64,000 nt of DNA from Neurospora tetraspora (taxonomy: Eukaryota; Ascomycota; Sordariomycetes; Sordariales; Sordariaceae): contig NW_026944388.1 in assembly GCF_033439725.1 (NCBI RefSeq), positions 1,364,001-1,428,000 of the forward strand. Reading direction: 5' to 3'. The translations under genes and the position numbers were made by a program. Below are positions 23,808-36,703 of the stretch, piece after piece; positions within the stretch are counted from its first letter, which is position 1; every line of letters begins with the position of its first letter. The notes below the pieces were generated by a model. That model saw only the letters and a list, made by a program, of their open reading frames with translations. It ran no database searches and was not told the DNA's origin.

Positions 23808-25262
23808 ATGGCACCCTCGACAAAATCAGAACCGTTTCCAGAGCTCAGCTCGGCGGCAGACCGCCAATTACACTCTGAGGCTACCGCAGCCCGTCGCCGC
23901 AGAAAATCGAGCGGCCTTGGACAAGCCTTGCGCGTCGGTGACACTGGCGCACCCGCCTTGGCCACCAGTCTTGCCCTCTCACAGAAGGTAAGGACCACCC
24001 CATTATGAACACCAGGCCACAGACGGAGGGACAAACGGGCAACAAGAAGAGAAGCTGACCGCAGTTGTCATACAGGATTCCAAAGATTTCGCCGCGGCAC
24101 CAGGCAAGAAATTCTCCAAGCGGCGCAAGGCGCGCTCCCTCCTACGCCGCGCCAAAAACTACGCCATCAAGCACACCTGGGCCTTGCCCTTGGCCATCCT
24201 GATGGCGTTCCTATCTCTCTTCGCCATCAACCCGACCGAGAGCAACCCGATCCACCACTTTATCTTCCTCTCATACAAGCTGCCAACCTCGAGCTCCGAT
24301 GAGATCCCGCAATACGGCAAGGGTCTCTGGGATATTGCCTTGGTGTCCTTCTACACCGTCGTCCTCTCCTTCACCCGCGAGTTCATCATGCAGGAGGTTC
24401 TGCGCCCCATGGCGCGCTGGGCCGGCCTCAAGTCGCGCGGAAAGCAGGCTCGGTACATGGAGCAAATGTACACGGCCCTGTACTTTGGACTCATGGGACC
24501 CGTTGGTATGTACGTTATGAGCCGCACGCCCGTCTGGTACTTCAACACCGCGGGCATGTACGAGAACTTCCCGCACAAGACCCATGAGGCCTGTTTCAAG
24601 TTCTATTACCTCTTCCAGGCCGCCTACTGGGCGCAGCAGGCCATCGTGCTTCTCCTGGGAATGGAGAAGCCCCGGAAGGACTTCAAGGAGTTGGTTTGCC
24701 ACCACATTGTCAGCTTGGCTTTGATCGGCTTGAGCTACCGCTTCCACTTCACCTACATCGGCCTTGCGGTCTACATCACCCACGATATTAGTGATTTCTT
24801 CTTGGCGGTAAGTCTTGGCCCAGCACCTCGTTGTGAGTCAGGGCGTGGCGCATTTGCTAACTTTGTACCGTTTACCAGACATCCAAGACACTCAACTACC
24901 TCGACCACGCGCTCACCGGCCCCTACTACTTCACCTTCATGTGCGTGTGGATCTATCTGCGCCACTACCTCAACTTGCGCATTTTATTGAGTCTGTTCAC
25001 CGAGTTCAAGACCATCGGCCCTTACGAGCTCAACTGGGAGACTCAGCAGTACAAGTGCGACCTCTCCTTCGTCATCACGCTCACCCTGCTCGGCTCTCTC
25101 CAGGCGCTCAACCTCTTTTGGCTGTTCTTCATTATCCGCATCGCTTATCGCTTCGCTATCCATAAAGTTGCCAAGGATGACCGCAGCGATGATGAGTCGG
25201 AGTTGGAAGAGGACGTTCCTGAGGAGAAGTCTACTGCTGATAGCTCTACCACAAAGAGGTAG
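23808..25262 (+). CDS. lag1: Ceramide synthase (Lag1/Lac1, TLC domain)
   Basis: Three exons: 23808-23987, 24076-24807 and 24879-25262, 431 residues. Intron 1 (88 nt) has GTAAGG, a GCTGAC branch and CAG; intron 2 (71 nt) has GTAAGT, GCTAAC and CAG; both are phase 0. The enzyme joins a fatty acyl-CoA to a sphingoid base in the ER membrane. Evidence: a basic cytosolic N-terminus with RRRRK, a first membrane segment at about 80-98, then the TLC domain with the Lag1 motif. That motif includes the essential His pair (HH at about 269-270, in CHHIVSLALIGLSYRF) and HDISDFFLA (about 296). The C-terminus is acidic (DDRSDDESELEED), resembling the CK2-phosphorylated tail of yeast Lag1/Lac1. It follows palH in the same direction but with a 1.7-kb gap, so is transcribed separately. 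Confidence 0.96.
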
Positions 25263-26443
25263 ATTGGGGGAGAGTAGCATCGTTCTGTTGTCATTACCGC
25301 ATGTATTAGAATCACTATAATGGGGGGTTTTTGGTGGTGATGTATGATGTGCATTTATATCTATCTACTTACACGACCTCGGGCGTATATTTACGTCTTT
25401 CTTCCATCACGTTTGTATATGAAAAAGAAGAGGTGGAAATGAAAACGACAAAGTATTTCTCTAACTGCATGGGAACAAATTACAATCATATGACTATCTG
25501 GGAAGGGTCTCGGAAAGGGTGGGACAGGAAAGGGAATAGAAAGGGGCGGGAGAGGAACGCATAAGGATACGTGCACATTTTCTGTGCGTCAAAAAAGTTA
25601 ATACAAACGATTACTACTTTCATCATGCTCCCGTCCCCTGACAAGTGGCACTTCCTGAACACTGTTGTGCAAAGGACAAATAGGGGTAAGTAAACAAACT
25701 GGAAATGGGGATCATTCACCCAACACGAACGTAAGGGCTTATACAAATATCCACGCTCGACTGCTTGGTTTACGTAACGCATGGTGCTAATGCGGAGAGG
25801 TATTCGCAATTATACGGGCTTTCAAGAAAGCGATTACCACATGGCCAGTCATCGAAGTGATCCAAGACTGAGTGAGGTGACAAATACAATTCGATCCTGG
25901 TTGATTGATGACTTTGTTACCCTCAAGAACGTTGGTCCATGCGGACTGGACGCTTGGCCGTACGTATGGATATATACAGGCCCTTCTTACCGATTTTTAG
26001 GATATATTCACGTCTCTTGGTCCATGACGTTTACCTCCTTCAGCTTCGACTTCGACTTAGGCTAACAAGGTTGACTGACACAATGGTCAGTTGTCGACAT
26101 AGGGACTTGTACATCTGACGCAAACGGGAAACGGTGAAGGGGAACGATGAGATGGGATCGAAACCTAACGGTGGTATATGCTATGATTCACCAAAGACAG
26201 TAAACCGCCCACCGAATGAACGACAAGCAAGAAAAGTAAATAGCACGTCAGTCTAAATTTTTGTCAACGAGAGCTATCAAAAAAACCAAGCCCGGTTTGG
26301 TATCCATCCGTCCATCAGCAGCCAACCCGGCACAACACAACACAACCGGACCGCCAGACCACCCACCCGCAACAACCAGATCCTGGACTGGAACTGGAAC
26401 CAGAACAGTAAACAAGAACAACAGCAACAAACAACAGAAAAAC
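25263..26443. other. Spacer downstream of lag1
   Basis: Holds the lag1 3' UTR and the leader of the next small gene. A-rich leader-like sequence (CAACA repeats) lies at 26330-26440. No other feature is supported. Confidence 0.5.
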
Positions 26444-26956
26444 ATGTCCCCAATCCGCAACGGCTCCCCGCCCCCTCCCGGCTTTCTTCCTCCAGCAGCG
26501 GAAACAGGGGGCTTTACCATCAAGATCATCAAGAAGAGAACGCCCTCACCATCCAGATCCTCCTCGTCGTCTTTCTCGTCCTCATTGTCCACGTTGTCTT
26601 CGTCCATGCCGTGCACGTCTGATAGTCTTGGTAGTCCGGATCGTTCGGATCGTTCCTCAGTACGCTCGTCATCGTCAGGGGAAAATCCGTCATGGTGGAC
26701 AAGGGCAAAGACAAAAACGAAGAAGAGGGACTCGAGTATGTTGAGGGATAACATTACAAGGTACAGGCCTGGAGGCGGAGGCGGAAGCGGAAGCGGAAGC
26801 GGAAGCACAACAAAGGCTACGGCAACGACGACAACAACGACAACGACAACGAGAAATCCTTATGACAGGTGGTCAGAGCAGTCACCGAGCTTGGAGGATA
26901 TTTTGAGGGTGTTTCCGGGGAATGCGTTGGGGGTTGGTCAGGGGGCTGAGAGGTAG
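26444..26956 (+). CDS. Small Ser-rich hypothetical protein
   Basis: 170 residues from the ATG at 26444, which follows an A/C-rich leader and AACATG context. The frame is open further upstream without an ATG. The protein starts MSPIRNGSPPPPGFLPP, then KIIKKRTPSPSRSSSSS and a long Ser-rich run, a basic patch (KTKTKKRD), a Gly-Ser and poly-Thr low-complexity segment, and a more ordered-looking C-terminus (NPYDRWSEQSPSLEDILRVF). I recognise no family. The conserved-looking C-terminal 30 residues and the TPSPSRSSS phosphosite-like patch argue for a real gene; the low complexity argues for caution. Confidence 0.6.
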   Translation: MSPIRNGSPPPPGFLPPAAETGGFTIKIIKKRTPSPSRSSSSSFSSSLSTLSSSMPCTSDSLGSPDRSDRSSVRSSSSGENPSWWTRAKTKTKKRDSSMLRDNITRYRPGGGGGSGSGSGSTTKATATTTTTTTTTRNPYDRWSEQSPSLEDILRVFPGNALGVGQGAER

Positions 26957-27430
26957 TGATCGCTGATCAGGGGGTGGGGACGGGAGGTGAGGTGGTGAAG
27001 GAGGTGGTAAAGGTGGTGAAAGGAGGAAAATATAGAAAGGGGAAATACAGCTAAAAGGGGCGAAACAACGAGTTGCCATGACGAGGGAAACCAGACGGAG
27101 GATAGCGGGCTGAAAAGGGCTTTATACGAGAGGGACATACAAAAGAGGACTCACTTGGTCCTAGGCCTACAACTGGGATGTTCAAGTACAAAGTATACAG
27201 GCACAACCGTTGGTGTTCTATGAAGACAGTCTGCGGTTGTAATATATTGATATTTTTCCGCTACTTTCTCTTTTCCCATCTTTCCTCACCCCATCTTCAC
27301 TTCCCTTCGTTTCATCAAGTACCACGTCCCAATCCTAAACCCCCAGCCCCAGTTCTACGTACCTCTAAATCTGAACTCCCGTCCTACTCTATAGAACTTA
27401 ATCCCTCCACCACCTATATGCTTGTCACCA
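26957..27430. other. Convergent spacer between two small genes
   Basis: G/A-rich on the plus strand at 26960-27060, and pyrimidine-rich near 27260-27330. It should contain both 3' UTRs. No feature recognised. Confidence 0.45.
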
Positions 27431-27942
27431 TCACTTACCGCCACCACTACCACCACCACCACCACCCCAAGACCAAGATTTCTTCTCTTTCGCCTCCGCC
27501 TCCTTCCTCTCATGCTCAATCGGCACTGCCATCAACTCAAAGTGCTTGCTATGGTCGATCAAGCTCGGTATGTTCTTCCACTCGCTGTACTCGAAGTGCT
27601 CTCTGGATTTGGATTCCCTCCCGGGTTTGACGGAGCTGTTTGGGAAGGGGGATTTGTATGGTGTGGTTGTGGTGGGGGGGTTGAATGTGGTGGTAGTGGA
27701 CGCGCTGTTGTGGGAGAAGGTTCCTGCGGAGGAGGAGGATGCTATTTTGTGAAGGGTAATGGGGAAGTAGTGAGTACGGTGTTTTTGGTGCAAAGTTGAG
27801 GATATATGAAAGAGGAGAAGGAGGGAGTTGATAAAAGGGGCGGGAAGAAGGGAAGCGGCTGAAAAGGTGAACTTTACTTACAGCCTCCTGTAGTGGAGGA
27901 GGAAGTTGTGTTGTTGTTGGTTGTTGACTTGGAACTGGACAT
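27431..27942 (-). CDS. Small hypothetical protein, two exons
   Basis: Proposed exons 27942-27882 and 27741-27431 on the minus strand, 123 residues. The donor is GTAAGT after ...TTGGC; the acceptor TAG at 27743-27742 keeps the frame, while the nearby CAG would create a stop. The protein has a Ser/Thr/Asn-rich N-terminus, a Pro/Thr segment, then a more structured part (EHFEYSEWKNIPSLIDHSK, FELMAVPIEHERKEAEAKEKK) and a poly-Gly end. No known family. The structured centre and the splice signals support it. The C-terminal end is uncertain because GTAAGT overlaps the stop region and could be another donor. Confidence 0.5.
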
Positions 27943-30150
27943 GGTGAGTGTAGTTGTCTCCAAAGGTTGTGGGTTGGTAAAAATGCTAGCCTGGTAGGGG
28001 GTCTTGTTTCCTGTGACGACGCCGATGGTATTGATAGTGACGGAGATCTTCTTCCTGGTATACTCAAGCGAGTTTGTCGACTGATGTCAAGGAAATTACC
28101 TTCCAATAGCATACCCATAGACGATTATATATCTCGAGGCTGGAACTTTCGAATGGTCAGTTTTCCTCCATGATTTCAGCGCAAAGAGATATCAGAACTC
28201 TGCGTTTGATGTTAGCCATCAAACCTCGATGTTGGGAAGTAAAGACTGCTTCATAAACACGACATTGGGACATGTGGAAGATGGATGACAGGCAAACTAT
28301 CAACTCCGAAACACTCGACCTGTTGGATGACCAAGACTCGTTTTCTTTTCACAGAAAGTGGCCGTGAGAGACACCAAACCATGATTTCTCTATGCGTAGA
28401 CCTTTGTGAGTTGCACCATACCAGGAGGTTTAGAAGCCATACTGGTCTTCTGAGCATGCCTGAATTAAATCATCGTGATGACACCTCGAGGCCCAACCTT
28501 CAGTAGATGTGTTCGTCTTCCGAAAAGTTGGTATGTTAAAACACACTGATTGCTGAAGTATACATCCGCCAGAAATTGCTCAGAAACCAGCTTGTTGGAG
28601 AGGCCTGAACGGGCGAGGTAAGGAGGACTCCGGACATACATGAAGTTAACGAGTCTTGAGTCGAGGCAAGAGCCACTCATAGAACTGCACCATGAGCCAT
28701 CTGAGAGCGAACAGCACATTCCAAGTTTGTATCCGTCGGCCAAATTGTTCTTGCTGTTTCTGGCACATGGAAACCCATCAGTCCTTTCCATTTCTTTCTC
28801 TCCCCATGGCCGCTCCTTCTCCGACCCAAAGACACGGAGTACAGCACACGGCATTGATTGCTCTTCCCCTAATACATCCTCCTCACAACTCTCACTTCCA
28901 AGCACAATGAATTAAGGCATGACCCACCAGCAATCATGACACACACACACACCCTCTTCTGCAAACCAGTTCATCTTATTTTCAGCTACAAACGCACTAC
29001 ACGCTAAGCTCACTGGGTATTCACCTCTCTCTCTCAATCATTTCCCCTTTTATTTCGAGCCGAGTGAACCATCATCACTCAGCAGCCAGCACCAGACCCA
29101 TTCCCCAACACCATCGCTCCGGGTATTTTGTTCCCCCACTCCCACCCCTCCCACACACACATGATAATGCAAATGGCCGCCCTTTAAAAGACAATGAATG
29201 ACAACTCACTCATATACTAAGCATTGCTCGCGCGCTCGCTCGGTAAACGTCGCTCGCTTGCTCGCGCATGCTTAGTGACCAGGGACAGATAGACTGAAGA
29301 GGGAAACAGGAGACAAAGTCTCGCTCATATCGAACAGACACACAGGGAAAATACGAGGAAATAGAACAGATGTAAGGGCAGGATGGAGAGGGAGATGTTG
29401 TCATCAATGAGCCATCAGCCATCGACCGGATGAATTAGTGTCTCTGAGTGTTTTGGAAAACCCCATCACAAACCGGCAACTCCTTCTTTTCCCAAGGGCT
29501 GTAAGGTCGCGACTCGAAATCACTTAACAAACCACTTATATGGTAATAGATAACCCCGGGTATTTGTTGTCCCCCCATGCATACCCTCTATTCACCGTTT
29601 CTCCCCCGTCTGCCCAGTCCTATGCCGGGCCGTAAAAAGCCAAGTATGAAAAGGCAAACCAGAGTGTAACACACCATGACACACGGCTCCCGATGCACGA
29701 AAAAATGGAAGCGACATGCCAATAGAATGAGGAAAGGGCGTATATCACTGGGCCTAAAGGTGCCCCCAACAAGTTCAAGTAAATGGACAAAAAGTCCCAT
29801 ATTGCATTAAAGGAATACCCACCAACGCCAGCCATGCTTGGGAATCTTATCTCGTGGTTCTCGTCTCTCGTTAAGCGGCGTGTTTGAATAAGAAAAGGAA
29901 AACAGGAAGAGACTTTATAGACAGGAGGAAATGTGAAAGGGGTAATTATTACGGCCCCGCCACGGGACCAGTTGATGCTTCGCTGAGAACGAAAACGAAA
30001 CCAAAACATGCAATATGTCCAGCATGGTTTCGACGAGCGAGGTTGACTCAGCTTGTCGCCCCATGGTGACCAGGTATTAGGTGTGGCTGTGTCGCGGATG
30101 TATAGACTCGCTAAACACTGATGCATCGTTAAGTGGGTCGTTAGGAGGCC
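27943..30150. other. Spacer upstream of the small gene and downstream of the ABC transporter
   Basis: 2.2 kb with no convincing gene. It contains a short (AC)7 run at 28939-28952, a CTCG/GCTCGCTCG-rich patch at 29224-29270, and scattered small open frames without domains. The ABC transporter 3' UTR should occupy the right part. Confidence 0.5.
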
Positions 30151-33100
30151 TCATGTACTGGCTCGTACCCTAGGTGGCAAAGAGTAACTTGAAGACAGCC
30201 TCGAACGCGAGGCATATGAGGCGGATAGCGGTTGACCATTGTCTCTGCGTCCAGCAATTGGTTGTATCGCCGCTGTTCGCGGGTCGTAGGCACTGTTGTG
30301 ATTGTCCTCCTCATGGGAATCATCGCTAGCTTCGTCATGCAGAGTTCCCTCTGATCCACTGACTGAAGCGCTGCTGTCATCATCCGAGTTCGAGCTAGTA
30401 CCCCTGTGAGAAGTGGTGTCTGACTCGTTGTCCGGCGTTGAGGTACCGACGGTTGGGCTTTTCAGCCCCGTCTGCAGAATAGCGGATGAGACCATGCTGT
30501 CGTAACCATCCGAGTGATCGTCGTCTCGTGAGAGGTTGGCTCGACTCAACAATTTCTGAGCCTTCAGAGTGGCTTTTAGAGCGTGCTCTGCCGCGCGCTC
30601 AGCACGGCAATGCTTCTCCCACATGGAAGCATAGCGGCCGCCCAGAGCCAGGAGCTCTTGATGCGTGCCTTTTTCGACCATGGTGCCAGCGTGAAGGACG
30701 ATGATTTGATCCGCGTGTGTGATAGTTGACAACCGATGCCTGTTTATATCTCGTTAGCAAAAGATCAAGTGATGATCACGACAGGGGCCACTTACGCAAT
30801 GATCAGGAGCGTACGGCCCTCGCCGAAATTGCCGCTGATTAGCTTGGACTGGATCTTCTGCTCCGTCTCACCATCCAAGGCCGAAGTGGCCTCGTCCAAC
30901 ATGATGATTTGGGGGTTCTTCAAGATTGTGCGCGCGATAGCGACACGTTGCTTCTCACCGCCGCTCAAGCGAAGGCCACGCTCGCCAACTTTGGTGGCGT
31001 AGCCGTCTGGGAAACTCAGGATGCGGTCGTGAATAGCAGCGGCCCGGCAAGCATCATACACATCTTCCTCTGTTGCGTTTGGGTTCGCATATTTCAGGTT
31101 GTACATGAGGGTTTCGTTGAACAAGATAGTATCTTGCGGAACGACGCCGATGAATCGGCGGACGGAGTCGATGGTCAAGTCTTTTACGTCATGGCCGTCC
31201 ATCTGGATGCTTCCCTCCTGGCAGTTGTAATACCGGAACATCAGGCGGAACACGGTGGACTTTCCGCCTCCAGACTCGCCGACAAATGCGGTAGTAGTTC
31301 CGGGCTTGCACTCGAAAGACAAGTCATGTAGAGCAGGCCTGCGCTTGTCGTACGAGAACCCGACGTTGTTCCATTTCAGATGGCCGCTGCAGTGCGTCAA
31401 GTCCAGGACGTCAGGGCCGTCGATGACGGAAGGCTGGATTTTGAAGAGTTCGAGGAGTCTCTCTCCAGAGATCATGGCTTGCTGGATGGTCCGGTAGAAA
31501 GTACCAAAGAAGTTGAGTGGTCCTTGTAGCTGGCCGAGATAAGTGATCAACGACACAAACTCACCAAGGGTCCGTGTGCCTTGGCTGACCTGATACGCGC
31601 AGGTCATCATGATGACAAGAAAGCCGCACATGAAAACCATGGACTGGCACATGTTCATGTGATTCATGCCAAAGGTCACCTTGGCTTCGGCTGCCTGGTA
31701 GTTGAGGATCGCATTGCGGTAGCGCGCAAACTCGTACTTCTCGGCGTTGAAGTATTTAACCGTTTCGTAAGACGTGATCGAATCGTTCTTGACAGCCTCT
31801 TCCTCTCTATCCGCATTGACCATATCGCGTCGCTGGTCAGCCCTGGTTGCCGCCATGCGGATCGTCAAAAACAAATAGTAAAAGGTGATAACCGAGACGA
31901 ACAAGGCGTACATGGGCCCGAACTTGACATAGAAGAAGATGATGGCTATGAAAAGGTCGATAAGCATGGGAACCACTTGGAAAGTTGTCTGCTCCAGGAA
32001 CTGGTTGATAGAGGCTCCCTTGTTGAGGGCCGAAAGAACCTCTCCAGTGCGTTTGCCAAGGTGGAAATCCAGTGACAAGGAATGCACATGCTCAAATGCA
32101 GCTGTCGTCAATGCTCGGTAGGTATGCTGCGATACGGGGATCCAGAGGATCGACCTAAGAGATCCAAGCAATCCAGAAGGCCCTTGAAGCAGCTTGTATA
32201 GTACCAGGAGTCCAACCTGCATCCACGGCATTGTGAAAACACCATCCTTCGGCTCTAGTGCGTCTGTAACCCTGCCCATCTGAGCCGGGACCGCAATGTT
32301 GACAAAGCGCTGGAGGAGAACCAAAACAAAGCACACGAGTATGATACCCTGGAGCTTTAGAGAATTTGCTGGCCAAAGATATGGGAAGAAGACCGAATAA
32401 CCGCGGCAGTATTCGAACCAGGTCTTGTGAGGAAGTTTCTGAGGTCGGTAGAATGCCGCTTCCGCATCACGCTGTTGACAACCCGCTTCCCCGGCGCCAT
32501 TTCCGCTCGCAAATCCAGAGTCGGTCCGTGGAAGTCTGCGATCATTGCATCTGTTGGAGTCGGTATGATAATTTGGGTGATTTCCGTTAAGCAGAGGACT
32601 TGACTCGTCACTGTCGGAGTGGCTTGCTTCTTCGTCGTATCGCTGTTTCTCCTTGATACACTTCCTGGTCGTAAGAGCCGCATAGGTGAACACCATAATC
32701 GTTATGATTAGAATACGGACGGCACCAATGCTGAGATCCACGAGGTCCCAACCGTCCGGGCCATTGGTGAGTTTCGGTATCGGGTCCTGAGCGCCAAGGG
32801 TGGAGTAGTGACTCCCGGTAACAATGAGGGCGAATGATAATAGGACGACAATTTCGCCGCCGAGGCCGAGAACCCATGTGATGAAGTGGACGATATTCGG
32901 GCTGTTTTCCCAGTCAAACAAAGTGATGAGAACGTATACGTAGAAGAAAGCCGACCCAGCAACGTAGACCTTTAAGCGGAGTTGTAAGTAAATCAAGCCA
33001 ATAGTTTGACGGCCCATTAGGACCAAATACTTGGAAGTGGGAAAGACTTACGATGCGCTGTTCATCGCACCACCAATCGCCCACCTCCCCTTTCACTCCG

Positions 33101-33453
33101 CGAGCTGACAAGGCACGAAGGGCGATAGCAGCACCGTTGGCAACAAATGATAATACAAGGCCAGCCGAGAGGTACTGAAACACGGTCTTGGCCACGTCGC
33201 CGTTGTGAACAAAGGGTGCTTGAGTGTCGTGGTGCTCGCGCCTTCTCTTGGTAAAGGGCAGAGGTTTGCCGCCGGGGCCCTTGACGGTTGGGGCAACCAC
33301 TTCCTCCTCGGTCTTGGAAGTTACAATGCTATGGATGCCGGCTGAGATGATGAAGGCGAATAATAGAACGACTGGATAGCATAGCTGAGAGTTCCTAAAG
33401 ACGACTTCGGCGAGGCTGGGCTGAAAGCCTCGTCCATCCTTGAGTGCGTCCAT
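30151..33453 (-). CDS. hmt1: HMT1-type vacuolar half ABC transporter (ABCB family)
   Basis: Three exons on the minus strand: 33453-33052, 32969-30796 and 30739-30151, about 1,054 residues. Introns are 82 nt (GTAAGT) and 56 nt (GTAAGT, GCTAAC branch). Order: an N-terminal extra membrane domain (about five segments, residues 20-250), a linker, a six-helix ABC membrane domain (about 345-640), and one nucleotide-binding domain. That domain has Walker [10 protein letters not shown] (about 698), signature [10 protein letters not shown] (about 802), Walker [13 protein letters not shown] (about 821) and switch His in IIAHRLST (about 860). This architecture fits S. pombe Hmt1, which moves heavy-metal or thiol-peptide conjugates into the vacuole as a homodimer. 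A long acidic Ser-rich C-terminal extension (about 900-1054) makes it longer than yeast Hmt1. All catalytic motifs are present, so it looks functional; the substrate is inferred. Confidence 0.93.
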
Positions 33454-35076
33454 ATTGGGCCTGCACAAGACTGAGGGTTAGAAGAGGGTCGGTGGGGTGG
33501 TCGAGTAAGAGGAGTTGGGAGGAGGTGAGATAGAAATAAAGGATGAGGTTGAGAAGAAGAGATGTAGTAGCCAAGGTGGGGAGGCAAGGAGTACCTCTTT
33601 TGGAGGTCAGGGGATGGAAAGGCAGAGCAGGTGAATGGTCAGAAGGTGGCACTGCATGCTAGCTCGACGAGCCCAGGCAATGCTTGACGGGAGCTAACAT
33701 ACAGGAAGAGGCAGGATTTAGAGAGGAGAGGAGAAGACGACGAGGCAGAGGCAAGGCCGCCAGAGCATGACCCTCGGGACCCTCAAGATTTCCTTGGCGA
33801 TTTTGAGTGGTGGTCGGTCGGGTTTAAGTGGACGTTGCGGTCGAGGTTCCGGCTGCGCGCAGTGGCGGCAAACTGCAACCGAACTGGCAAACTGAATGTG
33901 GACGGCGGCAGAAGAAGCGAGCGTATGTTTTGAATAGAGAGGCCGAGCCTGAAGAAGGCCAAGGAGACCCGAGAGATAGGCAGATGGTAACGTTAGGGTA
34001 GGAGAAGTATGAAGCTGCAGACGGCTGCCGGGGTGATGGCGTAGCAGGGTCGGCGGGAGTGTATATTAGAGACGGGACGATGTAGATGAGATGCCGTACT
34101 CGCCCACTATCGCGCTGCGTGTGCGCGTGCGTGTCTCTGGGTGAACCCTCGAGGCCGCTTCTGTCCCGCTGCTGTACGCTTTTGGGTCGATGGGTTGTCG
34201 TCGGATGGTGCGTCACGGTTCAAGGTTCCCGTCGACTTGAGCACCGAGACCGAGTCCAGTAAAAGTACTGTAGAGAAGTACCTCGATCGAGTCGGCGGCC
34301 TATAGATGGTGGGGCAGCGCCACAGGCGGGAGCAGGTGACGGTGTTCCAGGTTGGTGGTGCGGCTTTTGCCACTTGAAGGATCTGGGGCCGATCCGAGTC
34401 AAGAGATGTCGTTGCTGCTGATGAGGTCCAGCTGAGAGGCAACCGCCTGGTTTGAACTTGATATTCGAAGCCCTGGGGCCGCTTGAACCGTCGATAACCT
34501 GGAAGCCTGTGGATTTCTAAGCGGCGTCCGAGTCCACTTCCACTTGATGGTCAGGGCAGGTGCGACTGAGTAGTGCACGGTAAGAGTGGTGCTCTATCGG
34601 CTGTATCGTGGCTGCCAAAAAGAGAAGCTCGAGAGGCCAGGATTCGTAGATCCGGACGGGATGCAAGCCTACCGTACAAGAGGTAGTTGTACTGTACCAA
34701 GTACCCGAAGCACAAGATGCACAGCGGAGATCAAGGACAGGTAAGGCAGCCCTATGGAGATGATGGCGAAGGACCCGGGGGGAGGGGACGGGGAGGGGAG
34801 GAGAGGGTAAAACCAGAACGAAAACGAGCGTGGTGAGATGGAAAATGGAAGTTGTAAAAGAGGTGAGGTTGTTTGGGGAGAGATGGAAAATAGAAAGCCG
34901 CAACAGCTTTCAGACGAAAGAAGACACGGGACGGCAGACGGATGCCATGCCATGCACCACCTCACAAACGGGACGACGGAGGGGTCGAGGTCCTTCTTGG
35001 GTTGAACTAGGTAGATGAGGATCCTCGTCCCAGCGAGGTCTCGAAGCCCGGCCGGTGCATGGAGGCCCTGAGGTAT

Positions 35077-35105
35077 GTACCTTACCTACCGTAGAGGTAA
35101 GGTAC
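35077..35105. repeat. Perfect 11-bp inverted repeat (hairpin) with 7-nt loop
   Basis: Arms GTACCTTACCT (35077-35087) and AGGTAAGGTAC (35095-35105). It could be a protein-binding dyad or chance; it lies in the spacer 1.6 kb upstream of the ABC transporter start codon. Confidence 0.6.
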
Positions 35106-36607
35106 AATACAGCTGAAGGCGCCGGGCCGGAGCTGTCGTCTTGAGGAGGACCCGTACAATGGAACCTCCCCGCCATTGAACATGACCCGACGACCAGATA
35201 CAGAATCAGAGGTGCCACTGGTTGGCTATTAGACGCCCGATAGTGCACACCCTTTGTTCTTTGCACCATTACCACAATAAAAGGCACAGGTGGTTTGTCG
35301 TTTGCGATACTTCGTTGCGACTCGCTTTCATTGTCGTTGGAGAGAAGCTGTGCGACTCTGGCCATGTTAGTGACATTCCACAGTGGTTGTCTCCGGCTGC
35401 AAGTGCTGGGCTTGTCCCCGGAGACAAGTGGAGGGCTTCTCCACACACACACACCCACAGCAACATCGCCTTCAAGCTAAAGCGAAGTGCCTGCAAAGAT
35501 CAGCCAATGAAACCCGTCAAAGCGGCCCTGACAAGGGCGAGGGCAATGGGGAGGTTGGCCCAGGCCCGCGGCTGGCTCCTCCGAAAAGTCGGAGTCCAAG
35601 AGTGTCTTTCTGGCTGGATCAAGACATCATGCTCGACTTCCATTGTCACTCTTTGTTTCGCAGCATCGAAATCTGGGGCTTGTGTCACGGATATAAAACC
35701 TGAATATCAGTACGACATATCATACGTCCGGGCCCATGGAGATGATGCTGTAGTAAGCGGACCTGTAGTGCACTCGGTACCTTGCAGAGCTTTACAGGTA
35801 CCTGATGTCCTGATCAATCCCCACAATCTCGTCCCCGGTGCACATGTCTCATGTCATGATCGCCTGGCATGGAATATCAATAGCTCTTCCAATAAGTATG
35901 TGCCTGCACCTTGCGTGTGTCATGACCATTGTTGGTTTTTCTTCTTTTTTGACCATGAAACCATACTGTGTCCATTCTGTCCTGATCACGAATGACAGAC
36001 AGTCGAGGTGGTGGTGTGCCAGTATGGAAACCAGCTTGACAAGGTGGAAGTCCAACATTCAGAGGCTCCACTGGCCTTGGAACATTTGAGTGGTCATCTT
36101 CGTATGTTTAGTTGGAATGAAACACCGCATCGTGATTGGTTATTTGGTTGGCCCTCGAGCTGCATCACTGCACCAGTTCCCGCCCATATGGGATCGATGT
36201 AACCGCTGTTTCCTATTGTCCTCCCACATGGGAGAAGATCCGAGTGTTGGAGTAGCTGACAAAGGTAGTTATTCTCGTACAGCGCAGAATAGTGGACATA
36301 CATGTGGATAGAGTAGGATATTCTCGTACACTACAATTTTGAGTCTGTAAGCTCATGGCTGGAGAGGTAAAAGCCAAGAGATCTGAGAGCATCTTTGGGT
36401 GTCGCATGAAACCATGGACCTGTGGACGACCCGGCGAGCAATGCCCTTCGTCCGGCGATGCACCAGAGGCATTTTTTTCTTCAGTTCTATTCCTTGTCTG
36501 CAGGTCCTCTCATCCTCGGTCTGTAGCTCCTCGGGCTCCCGCGGTCTGCCTTTGATGATAAGTGGACAGGGTCTCACTTCGACCACTTCCACATGGGCGA
36601 CGGGGCT

Positions 36608-36703
36608 GGCCGGGGAGATGGCCGGGGAGATGGCCGGGGAGATGGCCGGGGAGATGGCCGGGGAGATGGCCGGGGAGATGGCCGGGGAGATGGCCGGGGA
36701 CAC
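36608..36703. repeat. 12-bp minisatellite GGCCGGGGAGAT, seven perfect units plus one degenerate
   Basis: Seven exact tandem units (36608-36691), then a unit ending differently. Because the unit is a multiple of three, it holds frames open on both strands (Gly-Glu-Met-Ala on plus, Ser-Pro-Ala-Ile on minus), which explains the open frames around it. Confidence 0.9.

Noticed and set aside
35222-35995. 257-codon open frame on the plus strand
   Set aside because: No ATG at its start, no recognisable domain, odd composition (Cys/His-rich patches) and ordinary spacer context. Treated as chance.
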